A DNA stretch of 9,089 nucleotides from Desulfuromonas sp. (GCA_002869605.1 PKUI01000084.1:1-9089), one strand, 5' to 3'; shown: positions 1 through 5,298, counted from the first letter of the stretch. Numbers and translations are program-made. Notes: a model not told the origin generated them from the sequence alone.

Positions 1-1
1 T

Positions 2-190
2 CTGCGCGCCCATTACGTTAAAGGGACAACCCATCGACGTCAGCGCACCATTGTTATCAACGTGCGCCGTGAAGAAGACGAAACCCTGAAGCAACTGATC
101 GACTGCATTCTGAAGGTTTACCCTCCGGATGCACTTGCCGAGATCGGCTACGACCACGATGTGGGACTGGAATCGCTACGTATCACCTGA
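2..190 (+). CDS. 3' end of an unidentified gene (62 C-terminal residues)
   Basis: The frame starting at base 2 is open from the window edge to a TGA at 188-190 and has no start of its own, so this is the tail of a gene that begins outside the window. The visible 62 residues include a basic stretch (KGTTHRRQRT), then a beta-strand-like TIVINVRR, an acidic/amphipathic helix (EEDETLKQLIDCILKVYP) and an end of roughly EIGYDHDVGLESLRIT. The alternation of strand, helix and strand would suit a small alpha/beta C-terminal domain, but I do not recognise the family and give no function. A strong intrinsic terminator begins 6 bases after the stop, which supports this being a genuine gene end on the + strand. 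Confidence 0.7.
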   Translation: MRAHYVKGTTHRRQRTIVINVRREEDETLKQLIDCILKVYPPDALAEIGYDHDVGLESLRIT

Positions 191-195
191 CGCAA

Positions 196-235
196 CAAAG
201 CCTCCCTGCAGAACCCGCAGGGAGGCTTTGTTTTC
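196..235 (+). terminator. Intrinsic terminator after the left-edge gene
   Basis: A perfect 14-bp stem (196-209 paired with 217-230, arms CAAAGCCTCCCTGC / GCAGGGAGGCTTTG) with a 7-base loop is followed by TTTTCTTCCT. It lies just after the stop at 190 and ends the upstream gene. It also separates that gene from the convergent J-domain gene. Confidence 0.93.
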
Positions 236-287
236 TTCCTTCTCCATATTTTTCACCGCCACAACCCGCCAGGATGTGACCAGCAGG

Positions 288-575
288 CTAGCCCCCCCAG
301 ACCGGATCATTGGAAAACTGACTCCGCAAACGTTCCTCGGGGTTCTGTTCCAGGAATTCCTCGCGCGAAAAATTGAAACGATATCCTGAACAGTAGTCGT
401 TCAGCACCGCGTAGGCGGCATTAATCGCGGTCATCCGCTCGTCCTTCTGGTCACCGTGATGATCGGGATGATGAGCGCGCACCAGCTCACGATGGCGCTG
501 TTTGATCTGTTTCAAGGTCACGCGCTCATCCAGTCCAAAGACCTCCAGCGCCTCCCGCAGTTCGGCATAAGTCAT
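288..575 (-). CDS. Small J-domain (DnaJ-like) protein
   Basis: This 95-residue protein is almost entirely a J-domain, the module that stimulates ATP hydrolysis by Hsp70/DnaK. An amphipathic helix II (about residues 21-34, KQIKQRHRELVRAHH) leads into the diagnostic HPD tripeptide at 36-38. Helix III follows, with the typical MTAINAAYAVLND (48-60). After residue 62 there is a short tail rich in charged and aromatic residues (FNFSREEFLEQNPEERL). There is no Gly/Phe linker, zinc-finger or substrate-binding C-terminal domain, so it is not a full DnaJ. The ATG at 573-575 is preceded on the minus strand by GGAGGG at good spacing. It is divergent from the 60-aa ORF. A 15-bp palindrome lies 29 bases upstream of the start. 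Its partner and substrate cannot be told from sequence. Confidence 0.88.
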   Translation of the reverse strand: MTYAELREALEVFGLDERVTLKQIKQRHRELVRAHHPDHHGDQKDERMTAINAAYAVLNDYCSGYRFNFSREEFLEQNPEERLRSQFSNDPVWGG

Positions 576-603
576 TCATCGCCCTCCAGCAAATCATATT
601 TCG

Positions 604-618
604 GAGTGTGCCACACTC
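604..618. repeat. 15-bp palindrome upstream of the J-domain gene
   Basis: GAGTGTG and CACACTC are perfect inverted arms around a single central C. The site lies in the divergent intergenic region, 29 bases upstream of the J-domain start codon. The one-base spacer suits a dimeric protein-binding site better than an RNA hairpin. No regulator can be named. Confidence 0.45.
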
Positions 619-673
619 GAAGAAGAAGAGAAAGCCCCCCCGCAATCGTATACCAGATTTGATAATAAATCAC

Positions 674-701
674 TTGACTCTCATTTTGCAGATGCTTAAA
701 T
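674..701 (+). promoter_or_regulatory. Putative sigma-70 promoter for the 60-aa ORF and possibly ilvE
   Basis: TTGACT at 674-679 (5 of 6 to the -35 consensus) lies 16 bases before TTAAAT at 696-701 (4 of 6 to the -10 consensus). The region is AT-rich relative to the surrounding genes. The predicted start of transcription is about 708, shortly before the ORF at 735. Called by eye only. Confidence 0.4.
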
Positions 702-734
702 TTCACATAATGCCCATGTAAATCTAAAAGGAAT

Positions 735-917
735 ATGGTGACACCGATGGAAGATCTCTGGAAAGTCAAAGCTCTCGACTGGGGGCTCCCCGACATGGCC
801 GATGCAGCCGAATATCAACGTCTGGTCAATCGCTACCACAAGGAAGAACAGCAAGAAAACATGCGCCACCTGATGTTCCCCGAAGGCGAAAAAAACGAGA
901 GCCCGGCAAAGAAATAA
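735..917 (+). CDS. Small 60-aa hypothetical protein
   Basis: The ORF encodes 60 residues, strongly charged and mostly helical in appearance, with Trp at 9 and 16 and a basic/acidic tail ending in KNESPAKK. I recognise no domain, signal peptide or membrane segment. AAAAGGA at 727-732 is a plausible ribosome-binding site, but it is very close to the ATG at 735. The in-frame GTG at 738 or ATG at 747 may be the real start. A candidate promoter lies about 35 bases upstream. The ORF ends 104 bases before ilvE with no terminator between them, so the two may be co-transcribed. The case for coding rests on the ribosome-binding site, the promoter and the gap it fills, since longer opposite-strand frames also cross it. 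Confidence 0.5.
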   Translation: MVTPMEDLWKVKALDWGLPDMADAAEYQRLVNRYHKEEQQENMRHLMFPEGEKNESPAKK

Positions 918-1021
918 AGTCCCTGCCTGCTACCCTCTTGCCGAGTCCGAACGGTTGTGCTATTACCAAACCTTCCGGTACAAGCACACCCAGTTTCAGA
1001 CCACAGACAAGGCGAGGCAGC

Positions 1022-2086
1022 ATGGACATCAAGATTCTCCCACTCAACGAAAAAAAGGCTCCGATCTCCGACGAATCGCAACTGCAGTTCGGAAGAAATT
1101 TCACCGATCGCATGTTCGTCATGGAGTACACCTCCGGCAAGGGCTGGCACGACGCCCGCATCCAGCCTTACGGACCGTTCAGCCTTGATCCGGCGGCCAT
1201 GGTCCTGCACTACTCTCAGGAAATCTTCGAGGGTCTCAAGGCCTTCCGCCGCCCTAACGGCAGCATCGCCCTGTTCCGCCCCGCCGACAATGTAGAGCGC
1301 TTTAACCGCAGCGCAGCACGCATGTGTATGCCAGAGGTCGACGAAGCATTTTTTCTCGACGCACTGCGCGAGCTGATCCGCCTCGAGGCCGACTGGGTCC
1401 CCCAAAGCGAGGGAACCAGCCTCTATATCCGCCCGACCATGATCGCCACCGAGCCGATGCTCGGCGTGCGCCCGGCCGATCAGTACCTCTGCTACATCAT
1501 ACTCTCGCCGGTCGGCGCCTACTACAAGGGAGGCATCGCTCCGGTCAAGATCTGGATCTCCGACTTCTATGTGCGCGCCGCCGAAGGTGGCACCGGCGAA
1601 GCCAAGACCGGCGGCAACTACGCCGCCAGCCTGCTCGCCTCACGCGAAGCCTCTGCCAAAGGTTACGACCAGGTACTGTGGCTCGACGCCAAGGAGAAGC
1701 GCTACATCGAAGAGGTCGGCAGCATGAACATGATGTTCGTCTGCGACGGCAAAATCGTCACTTCGCCGCTTAAGGGGACAGTACTCGACGGCATCACCCG
1801 CCGCTCGGTGCTGGCCCTGGCCGAACAGATGGGCCTGGAGGTCGAGCAGCGCGCCCTGACCGTCGACGAAGTGCTCGACGGTGTGGAGAGCGGCAAGATC
1901 ACCGAGGCCTTCGGCACCGGCACCGCGGTGGTTATCTCTCCGGTGGCGCAGTTCACCTACAAGGAGCGCACCGTGGTGCTCAACGGTGGCCAGACCGGCG
2001 AGATCACCCAGAAGCTCTACGACACCCTGACCGGCATCCAGTACGGACGCCACGACGACCCGTACGGCTGGGTGGAAATCCTCTAG
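1022..2086 (+). CDS. ilvE: Branched-chain amino acid aminotransferase
   Basis: This PLP enzyme of fold type IV transfers the amino group between 2-oxoglutarate/glutamate and the 2-oxo acids of Leu, Ile and Val, the last step of their synthesis, in the cytoplasm. The PLP lysine is K195 in EAKTGGNYAAS. The phosphate and cofactor region EEVGSMN (230-236) and the C-terminal FGTGTAVVISPV (297-308) and IQYGR (339-343) match the longer BCAT subclass shared with eukaryotic enzymes. The redox CXXC of mammalian BCATs is absent (VVIS here). The 354-residue length is normal. I chose the ATG at 1022, which follows GAGG at 1014-1017 and gives the usual N-terminus. The frame is open back to a TTG at 938, but that has no ribosome-binding site. 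A small hairpin (956-961 with 983-988) lies in the leader. A terminator follows the stop, and I see no other ilv/leu gene alongside. Confidence 0.96.
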   Translation: MDIKILPLNEKKAPISDESQLQFGRNFTDRMFVMEYTSGKGWHDARIQPYGPFSLDPAAMVLHYSQEIFEGLKAFRRPNGSIALFRPADNVERFNRSAARMCMPEVDEAFFLDALRELIRLEADWVPQSEGTSLYIRPTMIATEPMLGVRPADQYLCYIILSPVGAYYKGGIAPVKIWISDFYVRAAEGGTGEAKTGGNYAASLLASREASAKGYDQVLWLDAKEKRYIEEVGSMNMMFVCDGKIVTSPLKGTVLDGITRRSVLALAEQMGLEVEQRALTVDEVLDGVESGKITEAFGTGTAVVISPVAQFTYKERTVVLNGGQTGEITQKLYDTLTGIQYGRHDDPYGWVEIL

Positions 2087-2116
2087 CCCCGCCCGAGTCG
2101 ACAGATACAGCCCCCT

Positions 2117-2153
2117 ACGCCCCGCTTTGCTCACTACAAGGCGGGGCGTTTTT
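2117..2153 (+). terminator. Intrinsic terminator after ilvE
   Basis: Arms ACGCCCCGC (2117-2125) and GCGGGGCGT (2141-2149) form a 9-bp stem, which can be extended inward by a short TTTG/CAA pairing. It is followed by a run of T residues (2149-2153). It starts 30 bases after the ilvE stop. Confidence 0.9.
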
Positions 2154-2317
2154 GTCTCGCCAAAGGGTTCTGTTGCCCGCAACGCTACTGCACCGATTTA
2201 AAAACTTCTCACTCACGGCAACCCCTCCCCCCTGATCCCCTCGCCCTGCACTGCCGTTCAAACTGCACTGCCAGCCGCGCGCACGACCCATGGCCACAAA
2301 CTCAGGATTTTCCTGAA
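2154..2317. other. Intergenic stretch without a recognisable gene
   Basis: No convincing coding frame, RNA gene or mobile element is seen between the ilvE terminator and the riboswitch promoter. The only local structure noticed is a 10-bp direct repeat, CTGCACTGCC, at 2246-2255 and 2263-2272 (17-bp period), of unknown meaning. The stretch is C-rich on the + strand. Confidence 0.6.
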
Positions 2318-2345
2318 TTGACTTTATATTGCATATTTTGATAGC
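2318..2345 (+). promoter_or_regulatory. Putative promoter of the riboswitch transcript
   Basis: TTGACT at 2318-2323 is a good -35 element in a sharply AT-rich patch. A poor -10 (GATAGC, 2340-2345) is 16 bases downstream and would start transcription near 2352, right at the aptamer. CATATT at 2332-2337 is an alternative -10 with a weak -35. The element must lie about here because the aptamer follows at once, but the exact hexamers are uncertain. Confidence 0.45.
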
Positions 2346-2346
2346 G

Positions 2347-2437
2347 TCTTAGTCACTCACGACAATGGCAAAGCCGGAGCAATCCGGTGACGCAAAGCTG
2401 CGGGTCCCCCTGGGATAGCCGAGCCGCCGAAGAGATG
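2347..2437 (+). ncRNA. GEMM-I (cyclic di-GMP-I class) riboswitch aptamer
   Basis: The conserved core of GEMM-I RNAs is present in order. CACG...GGCAAA (2358-2372) is followed by helix P2 (GCCGGA 2373-2378 with TCCGGT 2383-2388) capped by a GCAA GNRA tetraloop (2379-2382). The invariant junction GACGCAAAGC (2389-2398) comes next. A compact P3 is closed by GCT (2397-2399) with AGC (2417-2419) and has GGG/CCC inside. The 3' side runs to GCCGCCGAAGA (2423-2433). P1 may pair TCTT (2347-2350) with AAGA (2430-2433). By alignment to the Vibrio Vc2 RNA, the intercalating A is A2394. The ligand-contacting position equivalent to G20 appears to be G2367, which favours cyclic di-GMP over the cAMP-GMP (3',3'-cGAMP) variants known in Geobacter, where this base is A. 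P3 is shorter than in Vc2. The aptamer is followed by an intrinsic terminator and then the receiver-like gene. Confidence 0.9.
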
Positions 2438-2440
2438 AAA

Positions 2441-2456
2441 CCGTGCATTGGCACGG
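2441..2456 (+). other. Spacer hairpin between aptamer and terminator
   Basis: CCGTGC (2441-2446) and GCACGG (2451-2456) form a 6-bp hairpin with an ATTG loop. It would be enclosed when the aptamer's 3' strand pairs with the terminator's 5' arm, stacking into a longer antiterminator structure. Confidence 0.6.
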
Positions 2457-2458
2457 GC

Positions 2459-2488
2459 AACCCATCTTCGGCAGAAGGTGGGTTTTTT
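2459..2488 (+). terminator. Riboswitch-controlled intrinsic terminator
   Basis: Arms CCCATCTTC (2461-2469) and GAAGGTGGG (2474-2482) form a 9-bp stem with one T-G wobble and a GGCA loop. The stem is flanked by AA and a run of six T (2483-2488). Bases 2465-2472 (TCTTCGGC) are exactly complementary to 2426-2433 (GCCGAAGA), the 3' edge of the aptamer. The terminator therefore competes with an alternative aptamer/terminator pairing. This is the expected expression platform of a transcription-attenuating riboswitch. Confidence 0.88.
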
Positions 2489-2532
2489 ATTCGATGAACA
2501 GGCTGATTTATTTGAATCACAGGTTTCCGGAT

Positions 2533-2562
2533 CGTTAACCTGGGTATACAGCCGTTAACCTG
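2533..2562 (+). repeat. 10-bp direct repeat with 20-bp period before the receiver gene
   Basis: CGTTAACCTG occurs at 2533-2542 and again at 2553-2562, spaced exactly 20 bp. Each copy contains the palindrome GTTAAC. CAGGTT at 2520-2525 is complementary to AACCTG in either copy, so an RNA hairpin could also form. The repeat lies between the riboswitch terminator and the ribosome-binding site of the next gene (GAGAGG, 2570-2575). A pair of in-phase sites suggests protein binding on one DNA face, but this is inference. Confidence 0.55.
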
Positions 2563-2580
2563 ACAACCCGAGAGGCCGCT

Positions 2581-3009
2581 ATGAATCTCAGAGTCATCAT
2601 TGTGGACCCCGACGAGGGCATGTTGAAACTCCTGACAATTCTTGTACGGCGCATGGGGCACGAGGTTGTCGCTTTAAAGGAACCCACGTCCTGTCCGGTA
2701 TATTCAAATGAAAGCTCGAAGTGTGGCCAGAACCATCCGTGTGGTGACCTACTGATCCTCAACAATCAATTACATAAAAACACAGGATTGAAATTAATTG
2801 ACCAACAGGCGCGAGGAGGATGTAAAGCCGCCCCGAGAAACAAGCTCGTACTTTCGGCATCGAGCAACTCGGAAGCGGAACTTCAGTATGCGAAAGAGAT
2901 CGGCTGCCAGGTGATAAAAAAACCGTTCCACTTGGACGACATTAAAAAATGGATTGATGCCACAGAAAAACTGATTGCCCCCAACAGAAAGCTGGCTGAA
3001 TTACTCTAG
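2581..3009 (+). CDS. Degenerate receiver-domain protein with a Cys-rich insertion, under riboswitch control
   Basis: The 142 residues have the order of a CheY-like receiver. Strand 1 ends in the acidic motif VDPDE (8-12), the position-3 strand is DLLIL (56-60), the Ser/Thr strand is KLVLSAS (88-94), and the conserved Lys-Pro is K114-P115 in VIKKPF. The phospho-acceptor position, directly after DLLIL, is Asn61 and not Asp, and the usual MP after it is LH, so ordinary phosphotransfer is not expected. Between strand 2 and strand 3 is an inserted CPVY...C...C segment with Cys38, Cys48 and Cys54. Cys81 (GGCK) and Cys109 (IGC) are further cysteines. These could bind metal or form disulfides (inference). 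There is no output domain, so it probably acts by protein-protein contact. The start at 2581 has GAGAGG at 2570-2575. A GEMM-I riboswitch lies upstream in the leader. I believe relatives with an intact Asp and the same Cys pattern occur in Geobacter-type bacteria, but this is from memory. Confidence 0.85.
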   Translation: MNLRVIIVDPDEGMLKLLTILVRRMGHEVVALKEPTSCPVYSNESSKCGQNHPCGDLLILNNQLHKNTGLKLIDQQARGGCKAAPRNKLVLSASSNSEAELQYAKEIGCQVIKKPFHLDDIKKWIDATEKLIAPNRKLAELL

Positions 3010-3040
3010 AAAAATTCCTGAAACTCGAAAAAAAAACAAT

Positions 3041-3078
3041 AAAAACGTCCCGGTCACCTTGGTGGCCGGGACGTTTTT
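3041..3078. terminator. Bidirectional terminator between the receiver gene and rsgA
   Basis: A nearly perfect 38-base inverted repeat is centred on TT at 3059-3060. AAAAACGTCCCGG (3041-3053) pairs with CCGGGACGTTTTT (3066-3078), with one T-G wobble and a further CACC/GGTG inside. T-runs exist on both strands: 3074-3078 on the + strand, and the A-rich 3029-3045 read on the - strand. It closes both convergent genes. Confidence 0.94.
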
Positions 3079-3153
3079 CAATATCTGCCCGGAACAGGCG
3101 TCCCCAGTGGCTGCTACTCTGGCCAAGGGGAACGGGATTATCCAGTCAAGCTT

Positions 3154-4218
3154 TCAGAACTCCCCCTTTTTCCGCTTGATGTCCTTCATCGCACGTTTGA
3201 CCATTTTCCCGAAGTCCTTGTCCTTGCGCCTTTTCTCGACCAGGGTCTGGGCTAGTCGCTCCTGCTCGTCACGCAATTTCAGATAGTTCAGCAGGCGTCG
3301 CTCGTCGATCGCTCCCGCCTCGCGGGCCTCTTCGATGGCGCACCCTTTCTCTCCCTGGTGGCGGCAGTCGTTGAAACGGCACTGGCGGGCGAGCTCCTCA
3401 AAATCATCGAACAGGCTCGCCACCCCGGCCTCGCAATCGCTCAATTGCAGCTCGCGCATTCCGGGGCTATCGAGCAGCAAACCTCCCGCGGGAAGCAGGT
3501 GCAGACTACGACCGGTGGTGGTGTGTCGCCCCTTGTCGTCGGCCTCGCGGATCGCACCGGTCAACTGAACTTCGTCCTGGCAAAGAGAATTGACCAGGGT
3601 TGACTTGCCGACCCCCGAAGAGCCGACCAAAGCCGCGGTCTGTCCCTTGCCGAGCCATGGGCGCAACGCCTCAATCCCATCGGCGTCCTTGGCGTTAAGG
3701 GCGACCACCTCGAGCCCTGCGCGCAAGGTACGCGCCTGCGCGACATAGGACTCGACGTCCTCGCACAGATCGGTCTTGGTCAGCACCAGCAGCGGCTCGA
3801 CCTCGGCATCGAGGGCCATGGCGAGGTACCGTTCGATGCGCGAGAGGTTGAAATCGTTGTTGCACGAGGTGACCACGAACAGGGTATCGACGTTGGCCGC
3901 CATCAGCTGCACGCGGGTTTCACGCCCGGAGGCCATGCGTTTGAACAGGCTCTTGCGCTCAAGCAGACGCAGCGGGTCACCGCTCTCCTTCTCGAGCAGC
4001 AGCCAGTCACCAACCGTCGGACGTTCCTCGACCTCGTGCCGCTGCCAGGCAAGCGGCATGGTCACCTGGCACGGCCCCTCGGTACCGACGACATCGAGCA
4101 GGTGCCGGCTGAGGGAGAAAACCCGCACCGGCCGCGTCGTCTCAAGTTCATCGAGTTCAAGCTGCTGCTGAAAGAAATGCTTCCAGCCAAGAACTTGCAA
4201 AGTGTCTGTTGTACTCAT
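3154..4218 (-). CDS. rsgA: Ribosome small subunit-dependent GTPase A
   Basis: This is a circularly permuted GTPase (YjeQ/RsgA) that binds the 30S subunit late in assembly and hydrolyses GTP to release assembly factors such as RbfA. The permuted motif order is clear: G4 TKTD at 147-150, then the P-loop G1 GSSGVGKST at 199-207, G2 GRHTTT at 230-235 and G3 DSPG at 250-253. The N-terminal part (about 30-100) fits the OB-fold that contacts 16S rRNA. The C-terminal zinc finger has C280, C285, H287 and C293 (CRFNDCRH...C), followed by a strongly basic tail (KRRKDKDF...KRAMKDIKRKK). The 354-residue length is normal. The ATG at 4216-4218 is preceded by AGGGGA on the minus strand, at short spacing. It is divergent from the YdcZ-like gene and convergent with the receiver gene. 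Confidence 0.97.
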   Translation of the reverse strand: MSTTDTLQVLGWKHFFQQQLELDELETTRPVRVFSLSRHLLDVVGTEGPCQVTMPLAWQRHEVEERPTVGDWLLLEKESGDPLRLLERKSLFKRMASGRETRVQLMAANVDTLFVVTSCNNDFNLSRIERYLAMALDAEVEPLLVLTKTDLCEDVESYVAQARTLRAGLEVVALNAKDADGIEALRPWLGKGQTAALVGSSGVGKSTLVNSLCQDEVQLTGAIREADDKGRHTTTGRSLHLLPAGGLLLDSPGMRELQLSDCEAGVASLFDDFEELARQCRFNDCRHQGEKGCAIEEAREAGAIDERRLLNYLKLRDEQERLAQTLVEKRRKDKDFGKMVKRAMKDIKRKKGEF

Positions 4219-4322
4219 TTTCCCCTACTCTGAATGGATAATGGCGCAAGAAACCTTAAGCCTAGATGCAGCCAGAGTCAATTATGATATGCTCAGCAAC
4301 ACTCGAATACAGGAGACTTGCG
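4219..4322. promoter_or_regulatory. Divergent promoter region between rsgA and the YdcZ-like gene
   Basis: These 104 bases must hold start signals for both genes. On the + strand, TATGAT at 4283-4288 matches the -10 consensus at 5 of 6, but no good -35 precedes it. On the - strand, TTGACT (complement of 4276-4281) could be a -35 for rsgA, with a weak TAAGGT (complement of 4253-4258) 17 bases on. The two candidates overlap closely, so the promoters may interfere with each other. Assigned by eye. Confidence 0.35.
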
Positions 4323-4778
4323 ATGAACAAACTGCTCATCCTCACCCTGGCGATCATCGCCGGTGGCCTGACGGCTATCCAGGGGGCCTTCAACGCCAAC
4401 CTCGGCAAGCTCCTCAACCACCCCCTCCAGGCGACCCTGATCTCTTTTTTTGTCGGCACCTTCGGCACCCTGTGCGCCATCGTACTGTTACGCGCCGGGC
4501 TGCCGCCGCTGGCGCGCCTCACCACCATCCCCCCCTACCTGTTTCTCGGCGGTCTGTTCGGCGCCCTGTTTATCACGGCCTCGATCCTGTTCATCCCCAA
4601 GATAGGCGTCGCCAGCATGCTGGTCGCGGCGCTGCTCGGGCAGATGCTGGTCTCGCTGGTGCTCGACCACTATGGTCTCTTCGGGCTGCCGGTTCACCCA
4701 GCCTCGGCACTCCGTGTTGCCGGGGTCGGGCTGGTGATGCTCGGCCTCTATTTACTGAGTCGGCCCGGCATCAGTTAA
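4323..4778 (+). CDS. YdcZ/DUF606-family inner-membrane protein (DMT superfamily)
   Basis: This is a 151-residue, very hydrophobic protein with about five membrane helices (roughly 3-22, 36-56, 71-91, 95-115 and 128-147). The N-terminal GGLTAIQGAFNANLGK (14-29) and the central GGLFGALFITASILFIPKIG (76-95) are typical of the DUF606/YdcZ family, half-size members of the drug/metabolite transporter superfamily. Half-size members would need to pair to make a ten-helix transporter. The substrate is unknown. I chose the ATG at 4323 because AGGAGA at 4311-4316 sits 6 bases before it. The frame is open further back (to 4266), but those codons have no ribosome-binding site. It is a single-copy gene here, with no second half-size partner adjacent. 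Confidence 0.9.
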   Translation: MNKLLILTLAIIAGGLTAIQGAFNANLGKLLNHPLQATLISFFVGTFGTLCAIVLLRAGLPPLARLTTIPPYLFLGGLFGALFITASILFIPKIGVASMLVAALLGQMLVSLVLDHYGLFGLPVHPASALRVAGVGLVMLGLYLLSRPGIS

Positions 4779-4779
4779 C

Positions 4780-4808
4780 TTGACCAGTTGCATAGGACAC
4801 GGTACTCT
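4780..4808 (+). promoter_or_regulatory. Putative promoter of the Rossmann-domain gene
   Basis: TTGACC at 4780-4785 and TACTCT at 4803-4808 are separated by exactly 17 bases. The -35 is good and the -10 weak (3 of 6). A T-rich leader follows, then an excellent ribosome-binding site, AAGGAGG at 4829-4835. No terminator separates this gene from the YdcZ-like gene, so co-transcription is also possible. Confidence 0.35.
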
Positions 4809-4839
4809 TTTTTATCTTTATTTTTATCAAGGAGGCGGT

Positions 4840-5229
4840 ATGAAGAACTCGGTCAGTATTGGACTCATCGGTGCAGGTAGGACTGGAACACCCCTACTGC
4901 AGGAACTGCTCAACTACCCCTATATCACCTTTGCCGGGGTGGCCGACCTCAACGACTCGGCCGAAGGGATGGTGCTGGCGCGCGAAAAAGGGATTGCCAC
5001 CTTCACCGACCCGATGGCCCTGGTTGCCCTTGGCGATGAAATCGACATCCTGGTCGAGGTCAGTGGCGACGGGTCGTTGAAGAAAAAGATCAAGGATGCC
5101 TTCGGGGATAGCGGCAACCGACACACCTTGATCATGCACGACCTGATCGCACGACTCTTCATCAGTGTCTGCACACGTCAACCGGACATGATCCCCAGCT
5201 TACATCCCGACGACATCGGCGTCGGCTAG
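4840..5229 (+). CDS. Stand-alone NAD(P)-binding Rossmann-domain protein
   Basis: This 129-residue protein consists of essentially one dinucleotide-binding fold. Strand 1 and the glycine loop read IGLIGAGRTGTPLL, with GAGRTG at 11-16. The second strand ends in VADLN with Asp36, the acidic residue that usually favours NAD over NADP. IDILVEVSG (68-76) resembles strand 4 of Gfo/Idh/MocA and homoserine-dehydrogenase-type proteins. Those enzymes run to 300 residues or more with a catalytic/dimerisation domain, which is missing here, so enzyme activity is doubtful. Similar domains are also attached to sensory proteins in Desulfuromonadota (from memory), so a redox-sensing or regulatory role is possible. 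The ATG at 4840 follows a consensus AAGGAGG (4829-4835). A terminator follows the stop. Specific function unknown. Confidence 0.8.
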   Translation: MKNSVSIGLIGAGRTGTPLLQELLNYPYITFAGVADLNDSAEGMVLAREKGIATFTDPMALVALGDEIDILVEVSGDGSLKKKIKDAFGDSGNRHTLIMHDLIARLFISVCTRQPDMIPSLHPDDIGVG

Positions 5230-5254
5230 ACACCCCTCACCATTCATAAGCAAC

Positions 5255-5283
5255 GGCCGGGTTACCCCCGGCCTTTGTCTTTT
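5255..5283 (+). terminator. Intrinsic terminator after the Rossmann-domain gene
   Basis: GGCCGGG (5255-5261) pairs with CCCGGCC (5267-5273) around a TTACC loop, followed by TTTGTCTTTT. The T-tract is interrupted, so termination may be partial. This matters because the next start codon is only about 15 bases downstream and has no room for its own promoter after the terminator. Confidence 0.82.
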
Positions 5284-5298
5284 CATACGTAGCACTTC

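Noticed and set aside
572..796. Minus-strand 74-codon frame across the divergent region
   Set aside because: It overlaps the J-domain start, its promoter region and the 60-aa ORF, and its composition is not protein-like.
956..988. Hairpin TGTGCT/AGCACA in the ilvE leader as an attenuator or T-box
   Set aside because: The stem is only 6 bp with a long loop, there is no T-run, no T-box sequence and no leader peptide rich in branched-chain residues.
938..1021. TTG start at 938 extending ilvE by 28 residues
   Set aside because: No ribosome-binding site, the extension is unlike the family N-terminus, and the ATG at 1022 has GAGG at 1014-1017.
826..1405. Minus-strand frames of 111 and 190 codons opposite the start of ilvE
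   Set aside because: They lie antisense to a clear aminotransferase and have no recognisable domain or ribosome-binding site.
1640..2182. Minus-strand 180-codon frame opposite ilvE
   Set aside because: Antisense shadow of a high-GC gene. It also runs through the ilvE terminator.
2246..2272. CTGCACTGCC direct repeat as a regulatory array
   Set aside because: There are only two copies, in a C-rich stretch far from any start codon. Kept only as a note in the intergenic entry.
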